From Sedimentisphaerales bacterium (GTDB taxonomy: Bacteria; Planctomycetota; Phycisphaerae; Sedimentisphaerales; SM23-30), in NCBI GenBank assembly GCA_016934515.1, contig JAFGSR010000013.1, forward strand, positions 1 through 40,572: a DNA stretch of 40,572 nt, in the 5' to 3' direction. Of the stretch, positions 1-8,966 are shown one piece after another. Numbering within the stretch: the first letter of the stretch is position 1; every line of letters starts with the position of its first letter. Both the position numbers and the translations under genes were made by a program. A model generated the notes under the pieces. That model did not search any database, was not told where the DNA came from, and saw only the letters and a list, made by a program, of their open reading frames with translations.

Positions 1-120
1 GACGATTTTTATTACATTGCCGGAAGTTCGAGAGATTTTCAACGCTCAGCATCGCTGCCTGAGCAAACTTTTGACGCAGGCGTCAAGCTTCGGCAAACAA
101 ATATCATTACAAGCCTGTAA
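1..120 (+). CDS. 3' end of a truncated ORF (39 aa visible, unknown product)
   Basis: Frame 1 is open from base 1 to TAA at 118-120: DDFYYIAGSSRDFQRSASLPEQTFDAGVKLRQTNIITSL*. Start lies outside the window; no family recognised. Confidence 0.4.
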   Translation, partial: DDFYYIAGSSRDFQRSASLPEQTFDAGVKLRQTNIITSL

Positions 121-647
121 GTACATTTTTAATAAAGATTTACATATTTGATAATTTCGCAGAGACTTTGTTTTTGCTTCTCTTTAAACGTAATTGTAAT
201 GCCTTGAAAATTAAAGGTTTATATAAAATACTATTAACATAAGCATTTTTTTAAAGGATATTTTATTCGCTCGCAAGGTATAAAATGATGTATATACTTA
301 TTAATCAATTATTTAGGAAGTATATTAGACATTTATCTGGAAAATATTTTAAAATTGTCAAAATCCCCGTTTTTTATACTGATATTGGTGTTTTTGTTTT
401 AGTTTTACAATAAGCTCTGGAATAAGAAATCAAATGTAAAAAACTTATTTTTTAATATCAGGTAGTGCTGTTTGGCTGGGAGGGGACAGCAACAGAGTGT
501 ACGAGAATATCTTTCTTCAACAATAAATCTGTTACTTGCTGATATTTCAGTATGGCTTAAATTTCCTCGATGCTACTCGCTTAATTATTAACCGATCACC
601 TAAAGTCTGCCACCTGAGGACTTAGACTGAGGACTTAAACTGTCGAC

Positions 648-1667
648 TTAAATCTTGCGGTCAACTGCTTCAGCTACCCGGCGGGCTTTGATCATCAACT
701 GCTGAAAATGCGGAATATCGAGTTGTTGAGCGGCATCGGTCATGGCGTGTTCCGGGTCCGGATGCACCTCAATCAGCAAACCATCCGCACCGCCGGCAAT
801 CGCGGCCAGGCTCATCGACTCCACCATGTAAGCGTGTCCGGTACCATGCGTTGGATCGACCACAATCGGCAAATGGCTTACCCGCTTGACCGCCGGCACC
901 ATCGACAAAGCCAGGGTGTTGCGACAATACTGCTCGAAAGTTCTGATACCCCGCTCACACAAAATTACTTTCGAACTGCCGGCATTGATAATGTATTCGG
1001 CGGCCAACAGAAACTCTTCCAAAGTCGCGCTCATGCCCCGCTTGAGCAGAACGGGTTTTCCCTGGGCACCTACGGTGTTAAGCAACATAAAATTCTGCAT
1101 ATTGCGTGCGCCCACCTGCAACACATCGGCGTATCGGGCAACCAGATCAACATGGGTAACCGTCAACACCTCGGTAACCACCGCCAAACCGGTCTGTTCG
1201 CGAGCCTCGGCCAGATATTCCAGACCCTTTTCCGCCAATCCCTGAAAACTGTAAGGGCTGGTCCGCGGCTTGAACGCCCCACCGCGCAAACCCACTCCAC
1301 CGGCCTCCTTGACCGCGTGGGCCACCTCCAGCAACTGACTGCGGTCCTCAACGCTGCACGGTCCGGCAATCACCCCAAAACCGGTCCCGCCGATCTGCGC
1401 ACCGCCGGGCTGCAATTCCACAATAGTTTTTTCCTGTTTGACCTCCCGGCTGGCAACCTTGTAAGGACTCAAAATCGGCACAATCTTTTCCACCCCCGGC
1501 AGATTTTCCAGGGCACCCTTATCGACCATCCGCTTATCGCCCACCGCCGCTACTACCGTGCGGTTGGTGCCGTAAATCACGTGGCTGGTCAGCCCCATCT
1601 CCTCGACCATTTGCACCACATGGTTCAACTGGTCATCCGTGCGATCTGCTGACATTACAACTATCAT
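648..1667 (-). CDS. aroF: 3-deoxy-7-phosphoheptulonate (DAHP) synthase, AroF/AroA(G)-type with N-terminal regulatory domain
   Basis: 339 aa; motifs GVIAGPCSVED, LRGGAFKPRTSPYSFQG, LLKRGMSATLEE, VDPTHGTGH, GLLIEVHPDPEHAMTDAAQQL typical of the family. Confidence 0.95.
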   Translation of the reverse strand: MIVVMSADRTDDQLNHVVQMVEEMGLTSHVIYGTNRTVVAAVGDKRMVDKGALENLPGVEKIVPILSPYKVASREVKQEKTIVELQPGGAQIGGTGFGVIAGPCSVEDRSQLLEVAHAVKEAGGVGLRGGAFKPRTSPYSFQGLAEKGLEYLAEAREQTGLAVVTEVLTVTHVDLVARYADVLQVGARNMQNFMLLNTVGAQGKPVLLKRGMSATLEEFLLAAEYIINAGSSKVILCERGIRTFEQYCRNTLALSMVPAVKRVSHLPIVVDPTHGTGHAYMVESMSLAAIAGGADGLLIEVHPDPEHAMTDAAQQLDIPHFQQLMIKARRVAEAVDRKI

Positions 1668-1767
1668 TCTCTATATCCTTAATCCAGATAAACTGGAAAA
1701 TCTAAGCACTAAATCCAAAATCCTAAACAAATTCGAATTACCAAAATTCAAAATTCAAAACAAAAAA

Positions 1768-1792
1768 CAGCATGGGCTAAAGCCCATCCTAC
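1768..1792 (+). repeat. Extragenic palindromic repeat, copy 1 (cagcatgggctaaagcccatcctac)
   Basis: 25 bp identical to 29462-29486; core ATGGGCTAAAGCCCAT is an inverted repeat. Confidence 0.8.
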
Positions 1793-1809
1793 GAAACCTA
1801 CGAAACCAG

Positions 1810-3084
1810 CTAATGTGCGGTAATTTTCTCCTTACCCTGCATGTAAGGACGCAAGGCAACCGGAATCGTAATTGTGCCGTCCGCCTCCTGATACAACTCC
1901 ATCAACGGAATTAATATCCGCGGTGAGGCAACCACCGTATTGTTCATCGAAATGCAGTAATGCACTTTGCGATCCTCGTCGCGATAACGCAAATTCAAAC
2001 GGCGGGTCTGAAAATCCAGCAGATTACTGGCCGAATGCGTCTCACAATACCCCTGGCGGCTGGGCATGTAAGTTTCGATGTCGTACATGCGGTATTTAGC
2101 CATTCCCATGTCCCCGGTGCAAATTTCCAGCACCCGATAAGGCAACTCCAGCATCTGCATAAGCTCCTCGGAGTTTTGCAGGATGTGCTGATGCCATTTT
2201 TCCGCCTCATCCAGGTCGTTTTTACAAACGATCACCTGTTCGACCTTTTCGAACTGATGGATGCGGTACAAACCATAAGTGTCCTTGCCGGCGGCACCAG
2301 CTTCACGGCGAAAACAAAGCGACTGGGCGACATATTTTTTGGGCAGGTCCGCCTCATCCAAAATCTCATTCATGTGCAGGCTCGTAACCGGCACTTCGGC
2401 GGTGCCCACCAGGAACAATTCATCCCTGGGCACTTCGTAAACCTGGCTGCGACCTTCCGGGAACCAGCCGGTGCCCAGGAAGGTTTCTTCCCGCGTCAAC
2501 ACCGGCACCGTCAGCGGCTCAAACCCCTTGGCCACCATCTGTTCATGCGCCAGCCGCAAAACCGCCTGATGCAAAAGCGCCCCGTCACCCTTCAACAGGT
2601 AATTCCGCGCACCGGACATTTTCACGCCGCGTTCCATATCCACGATCCCCAGGTTGGTTCCCAGGGTGATGTGGTCTTTCGGTTCAAAATCAAACTCACG
2701 CACCTTGCCCCAGCGTCGAACCTCGACATTACCCGACTCGTCCGGTCCCACCGGTGCGTCCGGATGAACCGGCAGCGGCATGTTGAGCAGCAACTCATGC
2801 AATTGCGGCTCCAACTGAGCAACCTCATCTGTCAGAGCCTTCTCCTGATTCTTTAATTGAGCCATCCGCTCGATAGCTTGGTCCCGCTGGTCGGCGTCCT
2901 TCATTTTGGCAATTGCCTTGCCGGTCTGGTTCTTTTCCGTAGCAATTTCCTGAAGCTCACGCTTCAACTGCAACTGCCGGGCATCCAGACGCAGCAATTC
3001 ATCCACATCGACACCGCAGCCCTTCTGTTGACAGGCCGTTTTGTACAATTCCGGGGTCTCTCGTAATTTCTTAATATCTATCAT
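1810..3084 (-). CDS. serS: Seryl-tRNA synthetase
   Basis: MIDIKKLRETPELYKTACQQKG start, coiled-coil tRNA-binding arm, class II motifs (FRREAGAAGKDTYGLYRIHQFEKVEQ; SASNLLDFQTRRLNLRYR; NNTVVASPRILIPLMELYQEADGTITIPVALRPYM). Confidence 0.97.
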   Translation of the reverse strand: MIDIKKLRETPELYKTACQQKGCGVDVDELLRLDARQLQLKRELQEIATEKNQTGKAIAKMKDADQRDQAIERMAQLKNQEKALTDEVAQLEPQLHELLLNMPLPVHPDAPVGPDESGNVEVRRWGKVREFDFEPKDHITLGTNLGIVDMERGVKMSGARNYLLKGDGALLHQAVLRLAHEQMVAKGFEPLTVPVLTREETFLGTGWFPEGRSQVYEVPRDELFLVGTAEVPVTSLHMNEILDEADLPKKYVAQSLCFRREAGAAGKDTYGLYRIHQFEKVEQVIVCKNDLDEAEKWHQHILQNSEELMQMLELPYRVLEICTGDMGMAKYRMYDIETYMPSRQGYCETHSASNLLDFQTRRLNLRYRDEDRKVHYCISMNNTVVASPRILIPLMELYQEADGTITIPVALRPYMQGKEKITAH

Positions 3085-3273
3085 AGTCCGGTGAAATTAC
3101 GCCAATCCAGGCCAAAAAGCAAGTTTTTAATTCTTCCCCCGTTCGATTGAATCGATTAATCCACCCCCCGGTTCCTGCCCAATGCATCTAACCGGATTAA
3201 TTATTAGAGACCCTGACAAAATGCGTTAAAAATAGCAATAATGGCCCTTTTGTCAATTCAAACACTTATTTTG

Positions 3274-4677
3274 TTAGAGTGAATTAATCTTTTTCTCTAA
3301 TTGGCTCGGTACCGACTTGATGCCTTCCTGGTGCTGCTGAACCAGCTTGTTGATCTGGGCCAGCACCTCCGGATGATCCTGGGCAACATCGAACTTTTCC
3401 GCCGGGTCGTGGTCCAGATGAAACAACAAAGGCGGATCGTGCTCTTTTCGGTCGTTTTTGTAGCCGGACTGGGTAATATAATGAGCCTTCCAGGGTCCTT
3501 GCCTCACTGCGAACAATTTTTCCCCACGGTAATAAAACATCTCCTGCCGCTTACCTGCCCCATCGCCCAGCAACATCCCAGCCATGCTCACGCCGTCAAT
3601 TACCCGGTCCCGGGGCAAATCCACCCCGGCCAAATCCAAAAACGTCGCAAAAATATCCATCGTGCCGGCCAATTCTCGATTAACAGTCCCGGCCTTAACT
3701 CGTCCAGGCCACCAGGCCAGGCCGGGCTCCCGCATGCCCCCTTCCCAGGTGCTGCCCTTGCCGCCCCGGAGTAAGCCCGCCGAACCGCCGTGTAATTTTT
3801 TCGTCAGCCACGGACCGTTATCACTGGTAAACATCACGAGCGTATTTTCGGCTAGGTTTAATCGCCGCAGCGTATCCATAATTTTGCCTACGCTCCAATC
3901 CAGTTCTTCAACAACATCGCCATAAAGCCCCCGCCGACTTGTGTCCTTAAATTTATCCGAGGCAAACAACGGAACATGCGGAAAAGAGTGAGCCATATAC
4001 AAAAAAAACGGTTCTGTGCGGTGTTGTTCAATAAACGCCTTGGCCTTGGCGGTGTAACGTCGGGTCAAGGTTTGCTGCTGCACCGGCTGCTCAATTATCT
4101 TTTCGCCTTCCATCAAAATGCTGGGTTTCATGTCGTTGCTGTAAGGGATGCCGTAATAGCTGTCGAATCCCCGACGAGTTGGCAAAAACTCCGGCAAATG
4201 GCCCAGATGCCATTTACCAATACAACCAGTTGCATAATCCTTACTCTTCAATGCCCCGGCGATTGTAATTTCCTCAGCAGGCAGCCCCCCCGCTGAATTC
4301 GGGAACAGCACCCGTCGTTTGTTACTGCACATGCCATTACGGATGGGTAACCGCCCGGTCATCAGAGCCGCCCGGCTCGGCGTGCAAACCGACGCAGCTG
4401 AATAAAATTGGGTAAACTTCATCCCCTCGGCCGCCATCCGATCCAGATTCGGTGTTGAAATTGTCGGATGACCAAAACAACCCGCATCACCATAACCCAT
4501 GTCATCCGCGAAAATCACTACAAAATTCGGCTGTTTCTGTCGTTGTCGCCCTGCCGTTCCGAAGGAGTTCTTCGACTTATCATTGACACAGCCGGGCACA
4601 TTCCCCATCAATCCCGCCAGCCCAGCCCCACCCAAACCAAAACGCGCAGACTTTTTCAAAAATTCTCGACGATTCAT
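3274..4677 (-). CDS. Sulfatase (arylsulfatase-type, Cys-type fGly site) with Tat-like signal
   Basis: VVIFADDMGYGDAGCFGHP metal site; CTPSRAALMTGR (CxPxR) sulfatase signature; GKWHLG. RREFLKK twin-Arg start favours the ATG at 4677 over the longer track ORF start (4746). Confidence 0.93.
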   Translation of the reverse strand: MNRREFLKKSARFGLGGAGLAGLMGNVPGCVNDKSKNSFGTAGRQRQKQPNFVVIFADDMGYGDAGCFGHPTISTPNLDRMAAEGMKFTQFYSAASVCTPSRAALMTGRLPIRNGMCSNKRRVLFPNSAGGLPAEEITIAGALKSKDYATGCIGKWHLGHLPEFLPTRRGFDSYYGIPYSNDMKPSILMEGEKIIEQPVQQQTLTRRYTAKAKAFIEQHRTEPFFLYMAHSFPHVPLFASDKFKDTSRRGLYGDVVEELDWSVGKIMDTLRRLNLAENTLVMFTSDNGPWLTKKLHGGSAGLLRGGKGSTWEGGMREPGLAWWPGRVKAGTVNRELAGTMDIFATFLDLAGVDLPRDRVIDGVSMAGMLLGDGAGKRQEMFYYRGEKLFAVRQGPWKAHYITQSGYKNDRKEHDPPLLFHLDHDPAEKFDVAQDHPEVLAQINKLVQQHQEGIKSVPSQLEKKINSL

Positions 4678-4767
4678 GCAACACCTCGCTTGTATATAAT
4701 TTTGGGTGCTAAATTTTCCTAATGGTTCGAATTGTGCAGCTATCAATAAAATCCTGTTGGTTTTCGA

Positions 4768-5805
4768 TTAGCGCAAAGTGAAATAACCGTGCCCGATCAG
4801 GTCGTAAACCTGCTCTTCGACAATTTGCATCTCTGCCTGGGCAAAAATTTCGCGCCACTGCTGCGCCGTGCCGATCTGCTGATTGCTCAACTGATGAAAC
4901 AAATGGTGCTCCAGCGATGCCGTTGGGTGTTTTTTCAGCCAGGCCTGATCCTGCAAACAAAACTCCCCCACCACAAACATCGTCCCGGCGAATCGCTCTT
5001 TCAATCCCTTCAACAAGTTCACTAACTGCTCCGGCTGTTGTATATATTCATGAAAAGTATCGCAGGCCGTTACGCAGTCAACGCCCTGCACCTCGCTCGG
5101 CAACTCCGGCAAATCGAACATGTCTCCCGTCTGCGCCGTCAATCTACCGCCGCAATCATCCCGGCTCAATTGCTTCAGACAAAAATCCACCATTTCCTGC
5201 GAACAATCAATCCCATGCCCGCGAATCTGCTCATCCATCCCGCAGAGCCCCCGCAAAAAAGCCATATCGCCGCAACCCAGATCCAGCACCATCCGTCGGC
5301 GGTGCTCGATCACCATCCGCCGCATCACTGGATAAGGTAACTGCTCACAGAGCCGCCCACTACCAATGCCCACGTAAGTAATGTTGCGGGTCAGATCACG
5401 TCCGTATTTTTTTCGACCAGCCAGCAAATCGCCCAGATTGCCAAAACAAGGCTCATAAGCCCACAACAACTCCACCATCCCCCGGGGCTCGGCCATCAAC
5501 ACCTTACCCTCCGGGGCCAGGCTCACTCGGTCACCCTGCTGGTGCAAAAAACCGATGCCGTCCAGATATTCCACCACCGCCGCCAAAACTTCCGGTTCAC
5601 ACGAATGGTCGCGGGCAAATTCGCTTTGCAGCACTTGGCCTTTCTGCTCCAACTCGTCCAGAAAACCACAATCCAGCAATGCCCACCAACTGCTGCAGGC
5701 CGCGTAGCCTCGTACCGTCTTGAGGCCCTGCTCATGATGCTTCTTCATCCGCGCCGCCCGGCGCAGCCCCAACAAACGTATTACTCTTAGAATTTGTCTC
5801 AGCAT
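4768..5805 (-). CDS. Class I SAM-dependent methyltransferase with N-terminal winged-helix-like region
   Basis: MVLDLGCGDMAFLRGL (SAM-binding motif I), GHGIDCSQEMVDFC, GVDCVTACDTFHEY; N-terminal region resembles the dimerisation/winged-helix domain of small-molecule methyltransferases. Confidence 0.8.
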   Translation of the reverse strand: MLRQILRVIRLLGLRRAARMKKHHEQGLKTVRGYAACSSWWALLDCGFLDELEQKGQVLQSEFARDHSCEPEVLAAVVEYLDGIGFLHQQGDRVSLAPEGKVLMAEPRGMVELLWAYEPCFGNLGDLLAGRKKYGRDLTRNITYVGIGSGRLCEQLPYPVMRRMVIEHRRRMVLDLGCGDMAFLRGLCGMDEQIRGHGIDCSQEMVDFCLKQLSRDDCGGRLTAQTGDMFDLPELPSEVQGVDCVTACDTFHEYIQQPEQLVNLLKGLKERFAGTMFVVGEFCLQDQAWLKKHPTASLEHHLFHQLSNQQIGTAQQWREIFAQAEMQIVEEQVYDLIGHGYFTLR

Positions 5806-7484
5806 TAATCCAAATCTTTCGGCTCATTATACAAATAACGATGTTTAAATTGTTCTCGTCGGCCGCCCCTGGCCCGGAGCAACTGTTCATCACGTTTGAT
5901 CAGGAAGCCGCTCGGCACCTGCCGAATGTCCAGTTTCCCCAGTCGCCCGCTTTCCTGTTTCGCATCATATTCAATATTGCTCATTTGCAAGCGACGATCA
6001 ATAAGTTCAGCCAGATGGCGCAGATCACCCTGCGGCAACGCCGCGGCCGCGGCCGACTCAAAATAAAACCGATACCTTGGCGGATCATCCCATTGCGGCA
6101 TCATCACAAAAGTATCGATTCGGATAGCCAGATCGTCCGATGCCCGATGCACCGCCTCAACCACCTGCCTTTCCGTCAGTTTTTCCCCGGTAATACTGCT
6201 GCTATGCGCCCCCTTGGACAAAAACTCCACCACCGGCGTTTCTTTTACAAAATCCACTACCCGAACCAGATCCCCGATGTTATAGCGATACAAACCCGCC
6301 CAGTTGGTCAAAAATATATAATAGCATTTGCCTTTTTCGAGTTGACAGCCCTGCAGCGGCGTTACGCCTTCATCAATAATTTTTCTGCTATCAACATCGG
6401 CAATGCTATCCATTTCTTCCTGAGGCACAAATTCATAGAAGTTGCTCGTAATATCCAGCACGCCTGCGGCGGTGTTGTCCTCGAGCGGAATGCTCATCCG
6501 CCCCTCGCTGGCCAATAGCCCGATGTCCCTGATCGGTACCGCCCCGTAATACTCCAGCAGCCGCGGCATATACATCCCCAGCGTACCGCCGGTCCAGTTG
6601 GCCAGGAAAGATAAATCCCAGAAATCCCTCGGCAAAAGCCGGCCTTCATCCCGCAAAATCTCCTCCAGTTGCCCCGCCCGCCCCGGACGCTTGGGTAATC
6701 TGCCCCGCAACTTATTGCGTAATGACCGGGAAACCGAAACTTTTTCATCCAACGTGCCATCATGCACATCCCGAATCAGCCGATCAGCTTCACGTTCGGC
6801 CGTTTGAGCCAGCGTCAAAGCCGTGCTCGGATTGGCCGTGCTGATAAATGCCACATCTTCGATTATCGCCAAACGCATAATCGTATAATACTTGTCCGCA
6901 GCATTTTCAATCTCCGCAACTTCGCAAGGCGTTACATAATACTTCCGCACAATATAACGCTGATGCTGGGCCAGCATCCCCGAAATCGCCCCGCACGGAA
7001 TCCCGCTTTCCGTCACCTGCTCACGGGCCGAACTGGTAACCTGCAAAATCTTGCGCAAATAACTGCCCGGATGATCCGATATCGCCTTGATCCCCCAAAT
7101 ATCCCAGCCTCGCCGATAATTTTCCAGAAATTTCTTCGTAACCGGAATAAACTTCGCCGCTGAAGTTGTCCCGCTGGTAAGGGCGAACATCAAAATTTTC
7201 TGATCACCGCCAAACAACGCACTCGTCTGCCCCCGCTTGCACTTTTCTATATAAGGCTCAACATAAGAATAGTTACTCAGGGGAACCGACTTGACAAAAT
7301 CGTCGTAATTGCTAATTTTGTCAAAACCATGCTGTCGGCCGAATTCACTCGACTCGTTAGCAGACAAAATCTGCTTCAACAACTGAGCCTGCACCTCACG
7401 ACAACAATCAAGTTTCTTTTCAAATTGTCTTAGACGACGCGCTGTCGCCTTTGATACCCAAAACCCTATCAGCTTACTTATCAT
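5805..7484 (-). CDS. GH3-family (auxin-responsive promoter family) acyl-adenylating / amido-synthetase-like protein
   Basis: 559 aa; FALTSGTTSAAKFIPVTKKF, LLASEGRMSIPLE, NWAGLYRYNIGDLVRVVDF, GEKLTERQVVEAVHRA are GH3-family motifs. Confidence 0.9.
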   Translation of the reverse strand: MISKLIGFWVSKATARRLRQFEKKLDCCREVQAQLLKQILSANESSEFGRQHGFDKISNYDDFVKSVPLSNYSYVEPYIEKCKRGQTSALFGGDQKILMFALTSGTTSAAKFIPVTKKFLENYRRGWDIWGIKAISDHPGSYLRKILQVTSSAREQVTESGIPCGAISGMLAQHQRYIVRKYYVTPCEVAEIENAADKYYTIMRLAIIEDVAFISTANPSTALTLAQTAEREADRLIRDVHDGTLDEKVSVSRSLRNKLRGRLPKRPGRAGQLEEILRDEGRLLPRDFWDLSFLANWTGGTLGMYMPRLLEYYGAVPIRDIGLLASEGRMSIPLEDNTAAGVLDITSNFYEFVPQEEMDSIADVDSRKIIDEGVTPLQGCQLEKGKCYYIFLTNWAGLYRYNIGDLVRVVDFVKETPVVEFLSKGAHSSSITGEKLTERQVVEAVHRASDDLAIRIDTFVMMPQWDDPPRYRFYFESAAAAALPQGDLRHLAELIDRRLQMSNIEYDAKQESGRLGKLDIRQVPSGFLIKRDEQLLRARGGRREQFKHRYLYNEPKDLD

Positions 7485-7590
7485 TGCTCAAGTTACCAGC
7501 TTTCGCTGGACCGGATTCGCCGCGATCCACAGGAAATTTCGACGCTCCCGTTGGTCGCTACGGCTTTCGGAAACAGCGAAATACAAAATC

Positions 7591-8940
7591 CTATACATTC
7601 AACTTATCCCCAACCGGCACAAGTTTTCCCGACTTCTTTCCGACTGTACCAGTTTGCTCTGCCAAACTGGTTTTCCCCGATGCACAGAATGTTCCCGCCG
7701 AACCGGATTTTCCGGTCGCCTTGTTGCTGCGGCAATCCGTATTACAATTGGCCGCAAAAAATTGCCGCGCCGCCTGCAATTCTTCCTGGGCCACCGCCCG
7801 GGGCTTACCGCCGGACCCACCAACTCCAAGATACTTATTAAAAAACTCCACCGATCGCGTTTTATAAAGCTCCGGCTCCTGCACCACCGATTGATTGTGT
7901 CCGGCCTGCGGCACTACCCACAAATAATGTGGTTCATGCGACAATTTATAAAAAGTTTCCGCTTGCTCGAACATTATCATCGAGTCCTTTCGGCCGTGAA
8001 TAAAAAACAACGCTTGATTACGCAAATGACCTACCGACTTACGCAACGACGGAAAACGACACCTAAAACGCACTCGCGCAAACTTCAACAAAAGCCAGCG
8101 CAAAAAATGCCAAAATGCCGGACGATGGTTCTCGTAAACAAAACGTACCCGCGCGAAAATGTGAACCCATTTCTGCATTGACCATTCCACCGTCGTGTCG
8201 GTCGAATATGCCCCATCCGACAACACCGCTTTGATCCCGCAATCGTCCGGCATCTGCGCCACCGCCATCAATGCCGCCCCTGCTCCCCGCGAAATACCGA
8301 ACAAACCGATATTCACATCTAAACCACGCGCTTCCAGTTCCGATTTAACAAAAGCCAAAGCTCCCTGACAATCAGAAATCTCCTTATCCGTGCACCACAG
8401 CCGAGGCTGATAACCATTTAAACTGCTGCTGCTCCCGTGCGAACGAAAATCAAACGAAAAAATATCAAACCCCGCCTCCAGCAGACCGCGACAATAACGC
8501 ATGCAACTGTACATGTCCGAGCCATATTCATGACAAAAAACAATCACGCCGCGACTCTGAGCAGATACATACCCACTATGGAAATCCTCCCTAATCCAAT
8601 CATTTACCGAGCTTTCCCGTGGAAATTGCCCCCGCACACCGAAATCGCCTGATTCTATCCGACTACCTTTCTCGCCCCGGAGTATCGTCGGACTCAAAAA
8701 CATCCCCCGCAACAGCGTCCCGTCAAAAGCGCGAAAATTAACCTGCTCACCTTGGAGCCGCTCATAATCTATCGGCCCCATCATCGGCGGCAAAGGCGTG
8801 TCCCGCACAATATTCAGCATCAGCCGGACATACTTACTCAGCAACGCCGCCACCGACAAAACCGCCAGCAACAACGCCGCCGAAATCAGCATACCCCAGT
8901 TATCCATAATTGAATCAAACATGATCGCCAACCAGAACAA
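7591..8940 (-). CDS. Alpha/beta hydrolase, N-terminal membrane anchor
   Basis: Nucleophile elbow GLFGISRGAGAAL, YGSDMYSCMRYCRGLLEAGFDIFSFDFRSHGSS, FIHGRKDSMI, AGHNQS; N-terminal hydrophobic segment; low-complexity C-terminal tail. Confidence 0.85.
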   Translation of the reverse strand: MFWLAIMFDSIMDNWGMLISAALLLAVLSVAALLSKYVRLMLNIVRDTPLPPMMGPIDYERLQGEQVNFRAFDGTLLRGMFLSPTILRGEKGSRIESGDFGVRGQFPRESSVNDWIREDFHSGYVSAQSRGVIVFCHEYGSDMYSCMRYCRGLLEAGFDIFSFDFRSHGSSSSLNGYQPRLWCTDKEISDCQGALAFVKSELEARGLDVNIGLFGISRGAGAALMAVAQMPDDCGIKAVLSDGAYSTDTTVEWSMQKWVHIFARVRFVYENHRPAFWHFLRWLLLKFARVRFRCRFPSLRKSVGHLRNQALFFIHGRKDSMIMFEQAETFYKLSHEPHYLWVVPQAGHNQSVVQEPELYKTRSVEFFNKYLGVGGSGGKPRAVAQEELQAARQFFAANCNTDCRSNKATGKSGSAGTFCASGKTSLAEQTGTVGKKSGKLVPVGDKLNV

Positions 8941-8966
8941 GAGTCACCCGGTCAGAACGAAACTTG

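Noticed and set aside
71-86. Perfect inverted repeat TTGACGC-AG-GCGTCAA
   Set aside because: It lies inside the open frame of the truncated ORF at 1-120 and is not followed by a T-run; probably coincidental.
708-1652. Long plus-strand ORF (314 aa) and many other ORFs antisense to aroF, serS, sulfatase, KS and GT genes
   Set aside because: They overlap confidently identified genes on the other strand, have Arg/His/Pro-rich compositions typical of shadow ORFs and show no recognisable domains.
3214-3255. TGACAAAA...TTTTGTCA inverted repeat between serS and the sulfatase
   Set aside because: A 26-nt loop and AT-rich stem make a terminator or regulatory call weak.
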